A stretch of 64,000 bases of DNA, from contig NZ_WMIE01000001.1 of NCBI RefSeq assembly GCF_009711225.1, positions 1 through 64,000 on the forward strand, written 5' to 3'. Source of the DNA: Paracoccus aestuariivivens (GTDB taxonomy: Bacteria > Pseudomonadota > Alphaproteobacteria > Rhodobacterales > Rhodobacteraceae). The stretch's first letter is position 1. Every line of letters begins with the position of its first letter. The notes beneath the pieces were generated by a model, which worked only from the letters and a program-made list of their open reading frames with translations, was not told the DNA's origin and made no database searches. The translations under genes and the position numbers were made by a program. This document shows positions 56,186 to 64,000 of this stretch, piece by piece.

Positions 56186-57334
56186 ATGCAGATTGATATG
56201 ACGGCCCCTTTTGCCTGCCAGCCCGAAGAAAGCCGCGGCCGACACTGGCCCGAGCGCATGTCCACCTTCCGCAGCCCGTGGCAGCGCGACCGTGACCGGA
56301 TCATCCATTCCAGCGCCTTCCGCCGCCTCAAGCACAAGACGCAGGTCTTCGTCGAGCATGAGGGCGACTACTACCGCACCCGCCTGACCCATACGATCGA
56401 GGTGGCGCAGGTCGCTCGCACCATCGCGGGCGTCCTTGGCCTGAACGCCGATCTGGCCGAGACTGTGGCACTGGCCCATGATCTTGGCCACCCGCCCTTC
56501 GGCCATACCGGAGAGGACGCGCTGGCCGCGCTGATGCAGCCCTATGGCGGTTTCGATCATAACGCGCAGGCGCTGCGGATCGTCACCAAGCTTGAACGGC
56601 ACTACGCCGATTTCGACGGGCTGAACCTGACTTGGGAAAGTCTGGAGGGCATCGCCAAGCATAACGGTCCTGTCACCGGCCCCCTGCCCTATGCCTTGGC
56701 CGATGTGAACGCCGAATGGGATCTGGAACTACACACCAATGCCAGCGCCGAGGCACAGGTCGCCGCCGTCGCCGATGACGTGGCCTATAATCACCACGAC
56801 CTGCATGACGGGCTGCGCGCCGGTTTGTTCACCGAGGAAGACCTGTCTCAACTGCCCGTCGTCGGCGAAGCCTTTGCCGAGGTTGACCGGCTGCATCCCG
56901 GCCTTGATGCCATGCGCCGCCGTCACGAGGCCCTGCGCCGTGTTTTCGGTGTCATGGTCGAGGACGTCATCGCCGTCGCCCAGAACCGCCTGACCAGCCT
57001 TCAGCCGCAAAGCGCACAGGATATCCGCGCCATGGAGGGGCCGATCATCCGCTTCTCGAAGCCGCTGTACCAGAATCTCAAGGCGATCAAGCTGTTCTTG
57101 TTCCAGCACATGTACCGCGCGCCCTCGGTCGTGGTCGAACGGAAGCGGGTGACCGAGATGCTGAACGGCCTGTTCCCCCTGTTCCTGCACGATCCTTCGA
57201 AAATGCCCGAGCATTGGTGTGCCGCCGCCGAAATCGCGCCCGACGAAACCGCCCGCGCCCGCATCGTTCTGGATTACGTCGCGGGAATGACCGACCGCTT
57301 TGCCATCGCCGAGGCCGACCGGCTACTGGCCTAA
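56186..57334 (+). CDS. dgt: Deoxyguanosinetriphosphate triphosphohydrolase-like protein
   Basis: A 382-residue HD-domain dNTPase that splits dNTPs to nucleosides and triphosphate. Marks: RDRDRIIHSSAFRRLKHKTQ (residues ~35-54), HEGDYYRTRLTHTIEVAQVA with the first His (~58-77) and the HD motif ALAHDLGHPPFGHTGED (~95-111). Length fits the type-2 dGTPase-like subgroup. ATG at 56186 sits on AAGGA; ATG at 56198 is the alternative. Confidence 0.92.
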   Translation: MQIDMTAPFACQPEESRGRHWPERMSTFRSPWQRDRDRIIHSSAFRRLKHKTQVFVEHEGDYYRTRLTHTIEVAQVARTIAGVLGLNADLAETVALAHDLGHPPFGHTGEDALAALMQPYGGFDHNAQALRIVTKLERHYADFDGLNLTWESLEGIAKHNGPVTGPLPYALADVNAEWDLELHTNASAEAQVAAVADDVAYNHHDLHDGLRAGLFTEEDLSQLPVVGEAFAEVDRLHPGLDAMRRRHEALRRVFGVMVEDVIAVAQNRLTSLQPQSAQDIRAMEGPIIRFSKPLYQNLKAIKLFLFQHMYRAPSVVVERKRVTEMLNGLFPLFLHDPSKMPEHWCAAAEIAPDETARARIVLDYVAGMTDRFAIAEADRLLA

Positions 57335-57349
57335 GCACCTTAACGAGGG

Positions 57350-57712
57350 TCAGTTCGGCTTATCGTGCTGATCGAGCCATTTTTGCATGAGCTCGATTTC
57401 GGCCTGTTGGGTGGCGATGACCTCGGTCGCGAGTTTGCGAACCTCGGGGTCTTGGGCCTGTTCCAAGGCGACCCTGGCCATGTCGATAGCACCCTGATGG
57501 TGCGGAATCATGCCCCGCATGAAGTCGATATCGGCATCGCCAGTATACTCGATGGCCATATCCTGATGCATCTTGTCCATCGCCTGCATGTACCCCTCGG
57601 TCGAGGCGGGAGACGGGCCATGATCCATTGCCGAATGGGTGGCGTGGTCCTGAGCACCCGCAGGAACCGCAACCAGCGCGGCAAACGCACAGGCAAGGAT
57701 AGAATGTCGCAA
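57350..57712 (-). CDS. DUF305 periplasmic protein
   Basis: A 120-residue secreted protein with a signal peptide (cleavage after PAGA, residue ~19) and a DUF305 four-helix domain: [20 protein letters not shown] (~58-77) and [20 protein letters not shown] (~84-103). The His/Met-rich N-terminal part ([10 protein letters not shown]) and HH motif suggest metal (copper) handling, often proposed for this family but not proven. TTG start at 57712 with GGAGG upstream. Confidence 0.85.
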   Translation of the reverse strand: MRHSILACAFAALVAVPAGAQDHATHSAMDHGPSPASTEGYMQAMDKMHQDMAIEYTGDADIDFMRGMIPHHQGAIDMARVALEQAQDPEVRKLATEVIATQQAEIELMQKWLDQHDKPN

Positions 57713-57862
57713 AATTTCACCTCCTCCATTGTCGCGGTTTATCAAGCCGTAACATGCGCGGTTCGACAAATGACTTATCCGTCAGTGCCTGCGCCAACGC
57801 TGTGAACCATAGCGGGGCATGGTGCGTTAGGGCACGGAACTCAGCCATGAAGGAGACAGAGA

Positions 57863-58285
57863 ATGATCGTCAATTCCGGCTCAGCGAAATGGGAAGGCGG
57901 CCTCAAGGACGGCAAGGGCTATATCTCCACCAAGTCGGGTGTGCTTTCGGACCAGCCCTATGGCTTCAACACCCGCTTTGAAGGCAAACCCGGCACCAAT
58001 CCCGAAGAACTGATCGGTGCGGCACACGCTGCGTGCTTCAGCATGGCGCTGTCGATGATCCTGCAAGGGGCCGGCGTGACCGACGTCACCATCGAGACCA
58101 CCTCGCAGATCGGTCTGGACAAGGATGGCGACGGTTTCTCGATCAAGACCGCCCATCTGGTCACCAAGATCTCGGGCAATGGCGATGCTGCCGTGATCGA
58201 GGATTGTGCCCGCAAGGCCGAAAAAGGCTGTCCGGTCAGCAAGGTGCTGAATGCGGAAGTGACTCTGGATGTGACGGTCGTCTAG
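57863..58285 (+). CDS. osmC: OsmC-family peroxiredoxin
   Basis: A 140-residue OsmC-type hydroperoxide reductase. The two redox cysteines are in HAACFSMALSMIL (Cys ~56) and KAEKGCPVSKVLNAEV (Cys ~121); GTNPEELIGAAHA precedes the first. Lipoyl- or thioredoxin-coupled reduction of organic peroxides is the family role. ATG at 57863 with GAAGGAGA upstream. A terminator follows the stop codon. Confidence 0.93.
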   Translation: MIVNSGSAKWEGGLKDGKGYISTKSGVLSDQPYGFNTRFEGKPGTNPEELIGAAHAACFSMALSMILQGAGVTDVTIETTSQIGLDKDGDGFSIKTAHLVTKISGNGDAAVIEDCARKAEKGCPVSKVLNAEVTLDVTVV

Positions 58286-58300
58286 ATCGCACATTGCAAA

Positions 58301-58326
58301 ACGGCGCCCATCGGGCGCCGTCTTTG
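58301..58326 (+). terminator. Intrinsic-type terminator after osmC
   Basis: Perfect 9-bp stem ACGGCGCCC / GGGCGCCGT with a 3-nt loop followed by CTTTGG, between convergent osmC and prfC. Confidence 0.65.
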
Positions 58327-58328
58327 GT

Positions 58329-59924
58329 TCAGATCATCATTTCCTTGGTCGCCGTCAGCTTCAGCTCGGGATGATCGCGCTGAACGCGGTCGATGTCCCA
58401 TTGCAGACGGGTCAGATAGACCAGATCGCCATCATGGTCCTGCGCCATATGGCCTTTATTGGCATTGGCGAACTTCTCGACGTCGTCCTTCGGCCCCGCA
58501 ACCCAGCGCGCGCTGGTGAATTGCGAGGATTCGAACCGCACCGGCAAGCCGTATTCGATCTCGATCCGGCTGGCCAGAACCTCGAATTGCAGCGCGCCGA
58601 CGACGCCGACGATGAAGCCCGAGCCGATCATCGGCTTGAAGACTTTCGCGGCACCTTCCTCGGCGAATTGCATCAGCGCCTTTTCAAGGTGCTTGGCCTT
58701 CATCGGATCGCCCGCACGGACGGTCTGCAGCAGTTCCGGCGCGAAGCTCGGGATGCCGGTGAAGCGCAACCCTTCGCCCTCGGTCAGGGCGTCGCCGATG
58801 CGAAGCTGGCCGTGGTTCGGGATGCCGATGATGTCGCCGGCCCATGCTTCCTCGGCCAATTCACGATCGGCGGCAAGGAACAGGACCGGGTTCGATACGG
58901 CCATCGGTTTTTTCGACCGGACATGCAGCAGTTTCATGCCGCGTTCGAAATGCCCCGAGGCCAGACGCACGAAAGCCACGCGGTCGCGGTGCTTGGGGTC
59001 CATATTGGCCTGCACCTTGAAGACGAAGCCGGTGACCGCCTTCTCGTCGGGGCTGATCTGGCGTTCGGCCGCGTTTTGCGGCTGCGGTTCGGGGCCGAAT
59101 TCGCCGATGCCGGTCATCAATTCCTTGACGCCAAAGCTGTTGATCGCCGAACCGAACCAGATCGGGGTCATATGCCCCTCAAGGAAGGACTGGCGGTCGA
59201 AGGCGGGCAGCAACTCGCGCACCATTTCCAGTTCCTCGCGCAGCTTCGCGAGCAGGTCGGCGGGAACGTGATCGGCCAGTTTCGGATCGTCGAGGCCCGA
59301 GATCTGCACCGTCTCCGCGACCTTGTTGCGGTCGGCGCGGTCCATGATCTCCAGCCGGTCATTCAGCAGGTCGTAAGCGCCGATGAAATCGCGGCCCATG
59401 CCGATCGGCCAAGACACCGGAGCCACGTCGATGGCAAGATTTTCCTGAATCTCGTCGATGATCTCGAAGGTGTCGCGGGATTCGCGGTCCATCTTGTTAC
59501 AGAAGGTCAGGATCGGCAGGTCGCGCAAACGACAGACCTCGAACAGCTTGCGGGTCTGGCTTTCGACGCCTTTCGCGCCGTCGATCACCATGATCGCGGC
59601 GTCCACGGCGGTCAGCGTCCGGTAGGTGTCTTCCGAGAAATCGCTGTGGCCGGGTGTGTCGACGAGATTGAACAGATATTTGTCGAACTCGAAGCTCATG
59701 GCCGATGCCGAGACCGAGATTCCGCGGTCCTGCTCCATCTTCATGAAGTCCGAGCGCGTGCGCCGCGCCTCGCCCTTGGCGCGGACCTGACCGGCCATCT
59801 GGATCGCCCCGCCGAACAGCAGGAACTTTTCGGTCAGCGTGGTCTTACCGGCGTCCGGATGCGAGATGATCGCGAAAGTCCGGCGGCGGGCGATTTCGGG
59901 CGGAAGGACGGGTTGGTTGCTCAT
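58329..59924 (-). CDS. prfC: Peptide chain release factor 3
   Basis: A 531-residue translational GTPase RF3 that recycles RF1/RF2. G1 SHPDAGKTTLTE (residues ~20-31), switch region EQDRGISVSASAMSFE, G3 DTPGHSDFSEDTYR (~84-97), G4 CNKMDRESRD; the C-terminal RF3 domains include FVFKVQANMDPKHRDR. ATG at 59924; the longer frame upstream has no Shine-Dalgarno. nadK ends 32 bp upstream on the same strand. Confidence 0.96.
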   Translation of the reverse strand: MSNQPVLPPEIARRRTFAIISHPDAGKTTLTEKFLLFGGAIQMAGQVRAKGEARRTRSDFMKMEQDRGISVSASAMSFEFDKYLFNLVDTPGHSDFSEDTYRTLTAVDAAIMVIDGAKGVESQTRKLFEVCRLRDLPILTFCNKMDRESRDTFEIIDEIQENLAIDVAPVSWPIGMGRDFIGAYDLLNDRLEIMDRADRNKVAETVQISGLDDPKLADHVPADLLAKLREELEMVRELLPAFDRQSFLEGHMTPIWFGSAINSFGVKELMTGIGEFGPEPQPQNAAERQISPDEKAVTGFVFKVQANMDPKHRDRVAFVRLASGHFERGMKLLHVRSKKPMAVSNPVLFLAADRELAEEAWAGDIIGIPNHGQLRIGDALTEGEGLRFTGIPSFAPELLQTVRAGDPMKAKHLEKALMQFAEEGAAKVFKPMIGSGFIVGVVGALQFEVLASRIEIEYGLPVRFESSQFTSARWVAGPKDDVEKFANANKGHMAQDHDGDLVYLTRLQWDIDRVQRDHPELKLTATKEMMI

Positions 59925-59956
59925 GTCCGGCCCTTTACCGCGCCGGACGGGCAGCC

Positions 59957-60706
59957 TCAAACGAATTGTTCACGCATCAGCCGTTCATCCAGCCCGTGGC
60001 CCGGATCGAACAGCAACGTATGATGGATCGAGGTCTCGGACCGGATCTCGACCCACAGGACCGAGTCGACACCGCGCGAATCGGCATCGGCCATGACCGG
60101 ACGCTTGTCGGGCTCCAGCACGTCGAAGCGCAGCGTGGCGGATTTGGGCAGAATCGCCCCGCGCCAGCGGCGGGGACGGAAAGCCGCGATTGCGGTCAGC
60201 GCCAACACGTCCGAACCGAGCGGCAGGATCGGACCATTGGCCGAATAGTTATAGGCCGTCGAACCGGCAGGGGTGCACAACAGCGCGCCATCACAGACAA
60301 GTTCCTCCATCCGGACCCGCCCGTTCACCGACAGGCGCAGCCGCGCGGCTTGCGGACCGGCACGCAGCAGGCTGACCTCGTTGATGGCCAAGGCGCAATG
60401 CTCGTGACCATCGGTAGTGCCTGCGGTCATCGCCAAAGGATGGGTTCGGGTTTCCTCGGCGGCGGTGATCCGCGCGGGCAGGTCATCTTCCGAATAGGGG
60501 TTCATCAGGAACCCGATGGTGCCGCGATTCATCCCGTAGACCGGCAGGCCGCGGTTCTGATGCATGACGTTCAGCATCAGACCGTCACCGCCAAGGGCGA
60601 CGATGACCTCTGCCTCGCGCAGGGGTACCTGACCATAACGCGCGGTCAGAACTTCGCCAGCGGTCGAGGCGGTCTCGGTGCTGCTTGAAATGAAATGAAT
60701 CTTCAT
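59957..60706 (-). CDS. nadK: NAD kinase
   Basis: A 249-residue NAD kinase making NADP+. The GGDG motif is at residues ~39-42 ([16 protein letters not shown]), followed by [13 protein letters not shown] and the NAD-binding [20 protein letters not shown] (~137-156). Start at 60706 (MKIHF) is the family-like choice; ATGs at 60715 and 60718 would add three or four residues. It is divergent from glyA. Confidence 0.93.
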   Translation of the reverse strand: MKIHFISSSTETASTAGEVLTARYGQVPLREAEVIVALGGDGLMLNVMHQNRGLPVYGMNRGTIGFLMNPYSEDDLPARITAAEETRTHPLAMTAGTTDGHEHCALAINEVSLLRAGPQAARLRLSVNGRVRMEELVCDGALLCTPAGSTAYNYSANGPILPLGSDVLALTAIAAFRPRRWRGAILPKSATLRFDVLEPDKRPVMADADSRGVDSVLWVEIRSETSIHHTLLFDPGHGLDERLMREQFV

Positions 60707-60813
60707 GGCCGCCATCATGGCGCGGGATCGGTCGGGCGCAAGCCCGTTCGTGACATGGAATATCTACCGCCGTGGCGTCGCATCCATCCTAGCGGGGCGA
60801 AACAAAAGGGGCT

Positions 60814-60852
60814 ATGAGGCCCGCAACCATGCTGCACATGAGGACCAGATGA
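60814..60852 (+). CDS. Possible 12-codon leader ORF overlapping glyA
   Basis: ATG at 60814 preceded by AAAAGGGG encodes [12 protein letters not shown] and ends with TGA at 60850-60852, which overlaps the glyA ATG (60849-60851). Its translation could be coupled to glyA initiation. It is too short for sequence-based confirmation. Confidence 0.35.
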   Translation: MRPATMLHMRTR

Positions 60853-62132
60853 CCGATACCGGATTCTTCACCGAGACGCTGGACAGCCGCGATCCCGAAA
60901 TCTTTGGCGCCATCCGCAAGGAACTGGGCCGCCAGCGCGACGAGATCGAACTGATCGCGTCGGAGAACATCGTCTCCAAGGCGGTGCTGGAGGCACAGGG
61001 CTCGGTCCTGACCAACAAATATGCCGAGGGCTATCCGGGCAAGCGCTACTACGGCGGGTGCCAATATGTCGACATCGCCGAAAACCTGGCGATCGAGCGC
61101 GCGAAGCAGCTGTTCGGCTGTGAATTCGCCAACGTTCAGCCGAACTCGGGCTCGCAGATGAACCAGGCCGTGTTCCTGGCGCTGCTGCAGCCGGGCGACA
61201 CCTTCATGGGCCTCGACCTGAATTCGGGCGGCCACCTGACCCACGGCTCGCCGGTGAACATGTCGGGCAAATGGTTCAACGTCGTCAGCTACGGCGTGCG
61301 TCAGCAGGACCAGCTGCTGGACATGGACGACATCCGCAAAAAGGCACTTGAGAACAAGCCCAAGCTGATCGTTGCGGGCGGCACCGCCTATAGCCGCGTC
61401 TGGGATTGGGCCGAATTCCGCGCCATTGCGGATGAAGTCGGCGCATATCTGATGGTGGACATGGCCCATATCGCGGGTCTGGTCGCCGGTGGCCAGCACC
61501 CCTCGCCGCTGCCCCATGCCCATGTCGTGACCACCACGACCCACAAATCGCTGCGCGGCCCGCGTGGCGGCATGGTGCTGACCAACGACGCCGATATCGC
61601 GAAAAAGATCAACTCGGCGGTCTTCCCCGGGTTGCAAGGCGGCCCGCTGATGCATGTGATCGCCGCGAAAGCCGTGGCCTTTGGCGAGGCGCTGCGTCCC
61701 GAGTTCCAGGACTACGCAGCCCAAATCGTCAAGAACGCCAAGGCCATGGCCGATGAGCTGATGAAGGGCGGCATCGACATCGTTTCGGGCGGCACCGACA
61801 ACCACTTGTGCTTGGCCGACCTGCGTCCGAAAGGCGTGACCGGCAAAGCGACCGAGGCGGCCTTGGGTCGTGCCCACATCACCTGCAACAAGAACGGCGT
61901 GCCGTTCGATCCGGAAAAACCCTTCGTGACCTCGGGCATCCGTCTGGGCGCACCCGCAGGCACCACCCGCGGCTTCAAGGAAGAAGAGTTCCGTCAGATC
62001 GCTCGCTGGATCGTCGAAGTCGTCGACGGCCTTGCCGCCAATGGCGAGGAAGGCAATGCCGAAGTCGAAGCCAAGGTGAAGGCCGAGGTGGAGGCGCTTT
62101 GCGGCAAGTTCCCGCTTTACGCCGACCTCTAA
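60849..62132 (+). CDS. glyA: Serine hydroxymethyltransferase
   Basis: A 427-residue PLP enzyme converting serine and tetrahydrofolate to glycine and methylene-THF, the source of one-carbon units for ThyA and others. Marks: [19 protein letters not shown] (residues ~34-52), [29 protein letters not shown]-lysine ~233 in [14 protein letters not shown], and [18 protein letters not shown] at 60849 with GAGGACC upstream; the open frame extends upstream but lacks conserved residues. A hairpin follows. Confidence 0.97.
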   Translation: MTDTGFFTETLDSRDPEIFGAIRKELGRQRDEIELIASENIVSKAVLEAQGSVLTNKYAEGYPGKRYYGGCQYVDIAENLAIERAKQLFGCEFANVQPNSGSQMNQAVFLALLQPGDTFMGLDLNSGGHLTHGSPVNMSGKWFNVVSYGVRQQDQLLDMDDIRKKALENKPKLIVAGGTAYSRVWDWAEFRAIADEVGAYLMVDMAHIAGLVAGGQHPSPLPHAHVVTTTTHKSLRGPRGGMVLTNDADIAKKINSAVFPGLQGGPLMHVIAAKAVAFGEALRPEFQDYAAQIVKNAKAMADELMKGGIDIVSGGTDNHLCLADLRPKGVTGKATEAALGRAHITCNKNGVPFDPEKPFVTSGIRLGAPAGTTRGFKEEEFRQIARWIVEVVDGLAANGEEGNAEVEAKVKAEVEALCGKFPLYADL

Positions 62133-62141
62133 CCACAACGA

Positions 62142-62169
62142 TTGCGCGGGTTCACATGAGCCCGCGCAA
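62142..62169. terminator. Hairpin between convergent glyA and small membrane protein gene
   Basis: Perfect 9-bp stem TTGCGCGGG / CCCGCGCAA with a 10-nt loop. The loop contains the stop codon of the minus-strand gene. No T tract follows on the plus strand. Confidence 0.55.
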
Positions 62170-62532
62170 CGTCACCACCCAGACGATGATCGCGCCCAGC
62201 ACCATCAGGCCAAGGATCACGCTCGCGGTCACACCGACCACACCCCCCCGAAAACGCGCGCCCTGCCCCAACGGTCGCAAATAATGCGTCAACGCATGGT
62301 GCGCCTGATCGAGCTTCTGGAAATCGACCTGACGCGCCAGCTTGGGATGTCCCGCCATACGATCCGCTTTTGCCAGCAGGATCGCGTCGCGACGCAGCTT
62401 TCGCGGCAAAGCGCCCCCGCGCCGTCTGAGCATCTGCTCAAGGTCGGCGTAGTGACCGCGCCGCAGCCCTCCGTAGCGGGCTGCCATCAGGCTTGCCACT
62501 TCATCTGCCATTGGCCGGATTTTCTCGATCAT
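62152..62532 (-). CDS. Small membrane-anchored hypothetical protein
   Basis: A 126-residue protein with a basic, helical N-terminal part (GGLRRGHYADLEQMLRRRGG; many Arg/Lys) and one C-terminal membrane helix (residues ~97-122, VVGVTASVILGLMVLGAIIV). No known domain was recognised; similar short proteins occur in Rhodobacterales from recollection. ATG at 62532 with GAGG six bases upstream; a GTG at 62544 is the alternative. It is convergent with glyA and divergent from the hydrolase gene. Confidence 0.65.
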   Translation of the reverse strand: MIEKIRPMADEVASLMAARYGGLRRGHYADLEQMLRRRGGALPRKLRRDAILLAKADRMAGHPKLARQVDFQKLDQAHHALTHYLRPLGQGARFRGGVVGVTASVILGLMVLGAIIVWVVTLRGLM

Positions 62533-62604
62533 CCTTGCCCTCACTTCTTTTGTCCAAGGCTACCGCCTCTGGCGGTTTTTCGCCAGTGCCGCTAGGGTGC
62601 CGCC

Positions 62605-63375
62605 ATGATGCTGAACATGACTGTGACCGGAGAGGATTCGACCCAAGCCCCCGTGCTTCTGGCACATGGGCTGTTCGGATCGGGCAAGAACCTTGGCGGG
62701 CTGGCACGCAGGCTGGCCGAGACACGACGCGTGATCTCGGTCGACATGCGCAACCATGGCGACACTTTCCATGACGCCGACCACAGCTACGCTGCCTTGG
62801 CGGGCGATCTGGCGGAAATCATCCGCGCCGAGGGCGGCCAAGCCGATGTGCTGGGCCATTCCATGGGCGGCAAGGCCGCGATGATGCTGGCGCTGAACCA
62901 TCCCGACCAGGTGCGCCGCCTTGCGGTTCTGGACATCGCGCCCTTTGCCTATGGCCATACGCAGACGCCCCTTATCGACGCGATGGAGGCGGTGGACCTG
63001 ACCGACCTCAAGCTGCGCTCGGAAGCCGACCGCCGCCTTGCAGAGCACATCCCGCAGGCCAGTGTCCGCGCCTTCCTGCTGCAATCGCTGGACCTGAAAT
63101 CCGACCCGCCGCGCTGGAAGTTCAACTTGCCGACCCTGCGCGAACAGATGCCGACCTTGGTCAGTTGGCCCTCGGACGCGCCGAAAGCGACATTCGACGG
63201 CCCGATCTTGGTTCTGGCCGGAGCCGAATCCGACTATGTCCGCGAGCCTCAAGTCGAGGCGATCCGCGCGCATTTCCCGCAGGCGAAGATCAAGTTCCTT
63301 GCCGGAGCCGGTCACTGGCTCCATGCCGACCGGCCCATCGAAGTGGCCGAGGCTGTTGCGAGCTTCTTCGGCTAA
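62605..63375 (+). CDS. Alpha/beta hydrolase, YbfF-like esterase
   Basis: A 256-residue alpha/beta hydrolase. The nucleophile elbow GHSMGGKAAM (Ser ~87), oxyanion region LLAHGLFGSGKNLGG (~18-32), VDMRNHGDT and the C-terminal catalytic His (AGHWLHADRP, ~238) match the YbfF/acyl-CoA esterase group. No signal peptide, so cytoplasmic. ATG at 62605. The stop codon overlaps the stop of the convergent lipoprotein gene. Natural substrate unknown. Confidence 0.88.
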   Translation: MMLNMTVTGEDSTQAPVLLAHGLFGSGKNLGGLARRLAETRRVISVDMRNHGDTFHDADHSYAALAGDLAEIIRAEGGQADVLGHSMGGKAAMMLALNHPDQVRRLAVLDIAPFAYGHTQTPLIDAMEAVDLTDLKLRSEADRRLAEHIPQASVRAFLLQSLDLKSDPPRWKFNLPTLREQMPTLVSWPSDAPKATFDGPILVLAGAESDYVREPQVEAIRAHFPQAKIKFLAGAGHWLHADRPIEVAEAVASFFG

Positions 63376-63671
63376 CAGTCCAGATCCACCCTGCCCTCGC
63401 CCGTATCTCGCGGTATACGCGAGGTCAGGCTGTTCGGGATGGCGCGACAACCGCTGGCCTGCGCTGCCGCCTGCATCATCAGATCCGGCACCCGCACGCG
63501 ATTCTTGCGGGAAAGATAGCCTAGCCGGATCACCTCGGCCTCGGTTTCCTTGACGAAGACCGCAAAGCGTATCCCCTCCAGTTCGACCTCATGCTTCGTC
63601 GCGCCAAAAAACTGCGGGGCGGGTGAAGCACAAGAAGCGAGAATCAATAGCGAGAGGATCATGAGGCGCAT
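63372..63671 (-). CDS. Small lipoprotein of unknown function
   Basis: A 99-residue protein with a lipoprotein signal (MRLMILSLLILASC, Cys14) and a mature domain of about 85 residues: KHEVELEGIRFAVFVKETEA, then RLGYLSRKNRVRVPDLMMQA and a conserved-looking Cys pair (SGCRAIP and terminal DC). No family name was recognised. ATG at 63671 is chosen because it yields the lipobox. It is convergent with the hydrolase gene. Confidence 0.7.
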   Translation of the reverse strand: MRLMILSLLILASCASPAPQFFGATKHEVELEGIRFAVFVKETEAEVIRLGYLSRKNRVRVPDLMMQAAAQASGCRAIPNSLTSRIPRDTGEGRVDLDC

Positions 63672-63839
63672 GGCGACAGGCTGCGCAACAAGGGTTAAGA
63701 AAGCCCTAACACCCCCGCAGATCGGCAATCTTCCGCCCAAGCGCCCTGTTCTCGCGCGGCTGTGAGCGGTGATCGGGAAAAACCTGCCCTAGTCTTGCGC
63801 GCAACAAACAAACGAGCAGTCAACGACAAGGAGCAAACA

Positions 63840-64000
63840 ATGCGCCGTCTTCTTCCCCTCGCGCCGGTTCTGGCGGTGATGGCCCTTTCCGCTTGCGAAA
63901 CCATGCAAGGTGCGGGCCGCGACATGCAGACCGCGGGCGCCCTGCTGACCGATCAGGCCGCAACCAGCCAGACCCAGATGGGCCAGCAGCCCTACCAGAC
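63840..64000 (+). CDS. Entericidin-like lipoprotein, cut by the window end
   Basis: Starts at ATG 63840 with AAGGAG seven bases upstream. The visible 53 residues have a lipoprotein signal ending VMALSAC (Cys ~20), then ETMQGAGRDMQTAG, which fits the entericidin pattern, followed by a Gln/Thr-rich tail. The stop is beyond the window, so it is somewhat longer than the typical 45-residue entericidin. Confidence 0.7.
   Translation, partial: MRRLLPLAPVLAVMALSACETMQGAGRDMQTAGALLTDQAATSQTQMGQQPYQ

Noticed and set aside
58371..60023. 550-codon open frame on the plus strand
   Set aside because: Antisense shadow of prfC; no start signal or family pattern.

Overview
This 64-kb window looks like a chromosomal segment of a GC-rich alphaproteobacterium of the Rhodobacterales/Paracoccaceae type. 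The pointers are an adjacent flagellin-FlaF-FlbT-DUF1217 set, a PutA without its own DNA-binding domain beside a divergent Lrp-type regulator, an LdtR-like MarR protein, a DctBD/DctA module, DctPQM-type TRAP transport, tightly packed operons with many ATGA overlaps, and frequent GTG/TTG starts. The species cannot be named from the sequence alone. No rRNA, tRNA, CRISPR array, prophage or conjugation genes were seen.

Layout. 1-6450: part of a flagellar gene cluster (DUF1217, FlbT, FlaF, flagellin, FlgN-like, rod-binding protein, FliK, FlgD). It is visibly more AT-rich than the rest and bounded by mobile-element traces: a structured leader of a probable transposase running off the left edge, and the C-terminal scrap of an IS5-type transposase after flgD. 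6750-17750: amino-acid metabolism (putA/putR, an Ldh-family imino-acid reductase candidate, aspA, aspC) with LysR and MarR-type regulators and sdhE. 17780-28000: gloA, the class Ib ribonucleotide reductase operon nrdHIEF with candidate NrdR boxes, a MOSC protein with pdxY, and tex. 26844-31430: the C4-dicarboxylate sensor pair dctB/dctD and the divergent transporter dctA. 31980-42000: a nine-gene minus-strand catabolic operon for hexuronates or related aldonates (GntR regulator, TRAP dctPQM, two zinc dehydrogenases, uxuA, uxuB, uxaA). 42150-49630: a second sugar-type locus (Ldh-family dehydrogenase, tandem-HTH GntR regulator, ribose-type ABC importer, SMP-30 lactonase). 50127-63400: housekeeping genes (thyA-folA, bdhA, xthA, erpA/iscA-type, dgt, osmC, prfC, nadK, glyA) and small envelope proteins.

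How it works together. The window is rich in uptake plus first-step catabolism of organic acids. DctBD senses C4-dicarboxylates and should drive dctA through two tandem operator repeats. The TRAP operon would feed C6 sugar acids to 2-keto-3-deoxygluconate. The ABC locus handles an unidentified sugar, aldonate or lactone. Proline and aspartate are turned into glutamate and C4 acids.

Most notable items: a DctD whose sigma-54 contact loop and Walker B motif are degenerate while its operator sites persist; a compact candidate small RNA gene (about 52432-52504, minus strand) with promoter, stem-loop and intrinsic terminator; a 78-nt hairpin hiding the Shine-Dalgarno of the left-edge transposase-like gene; a likely frameshift in flaF; a GntR regulator with two winged-helix domains; and an orphan YejA-type binding protein coupled to an entericidin-like lipoprotein and an acidic protein.
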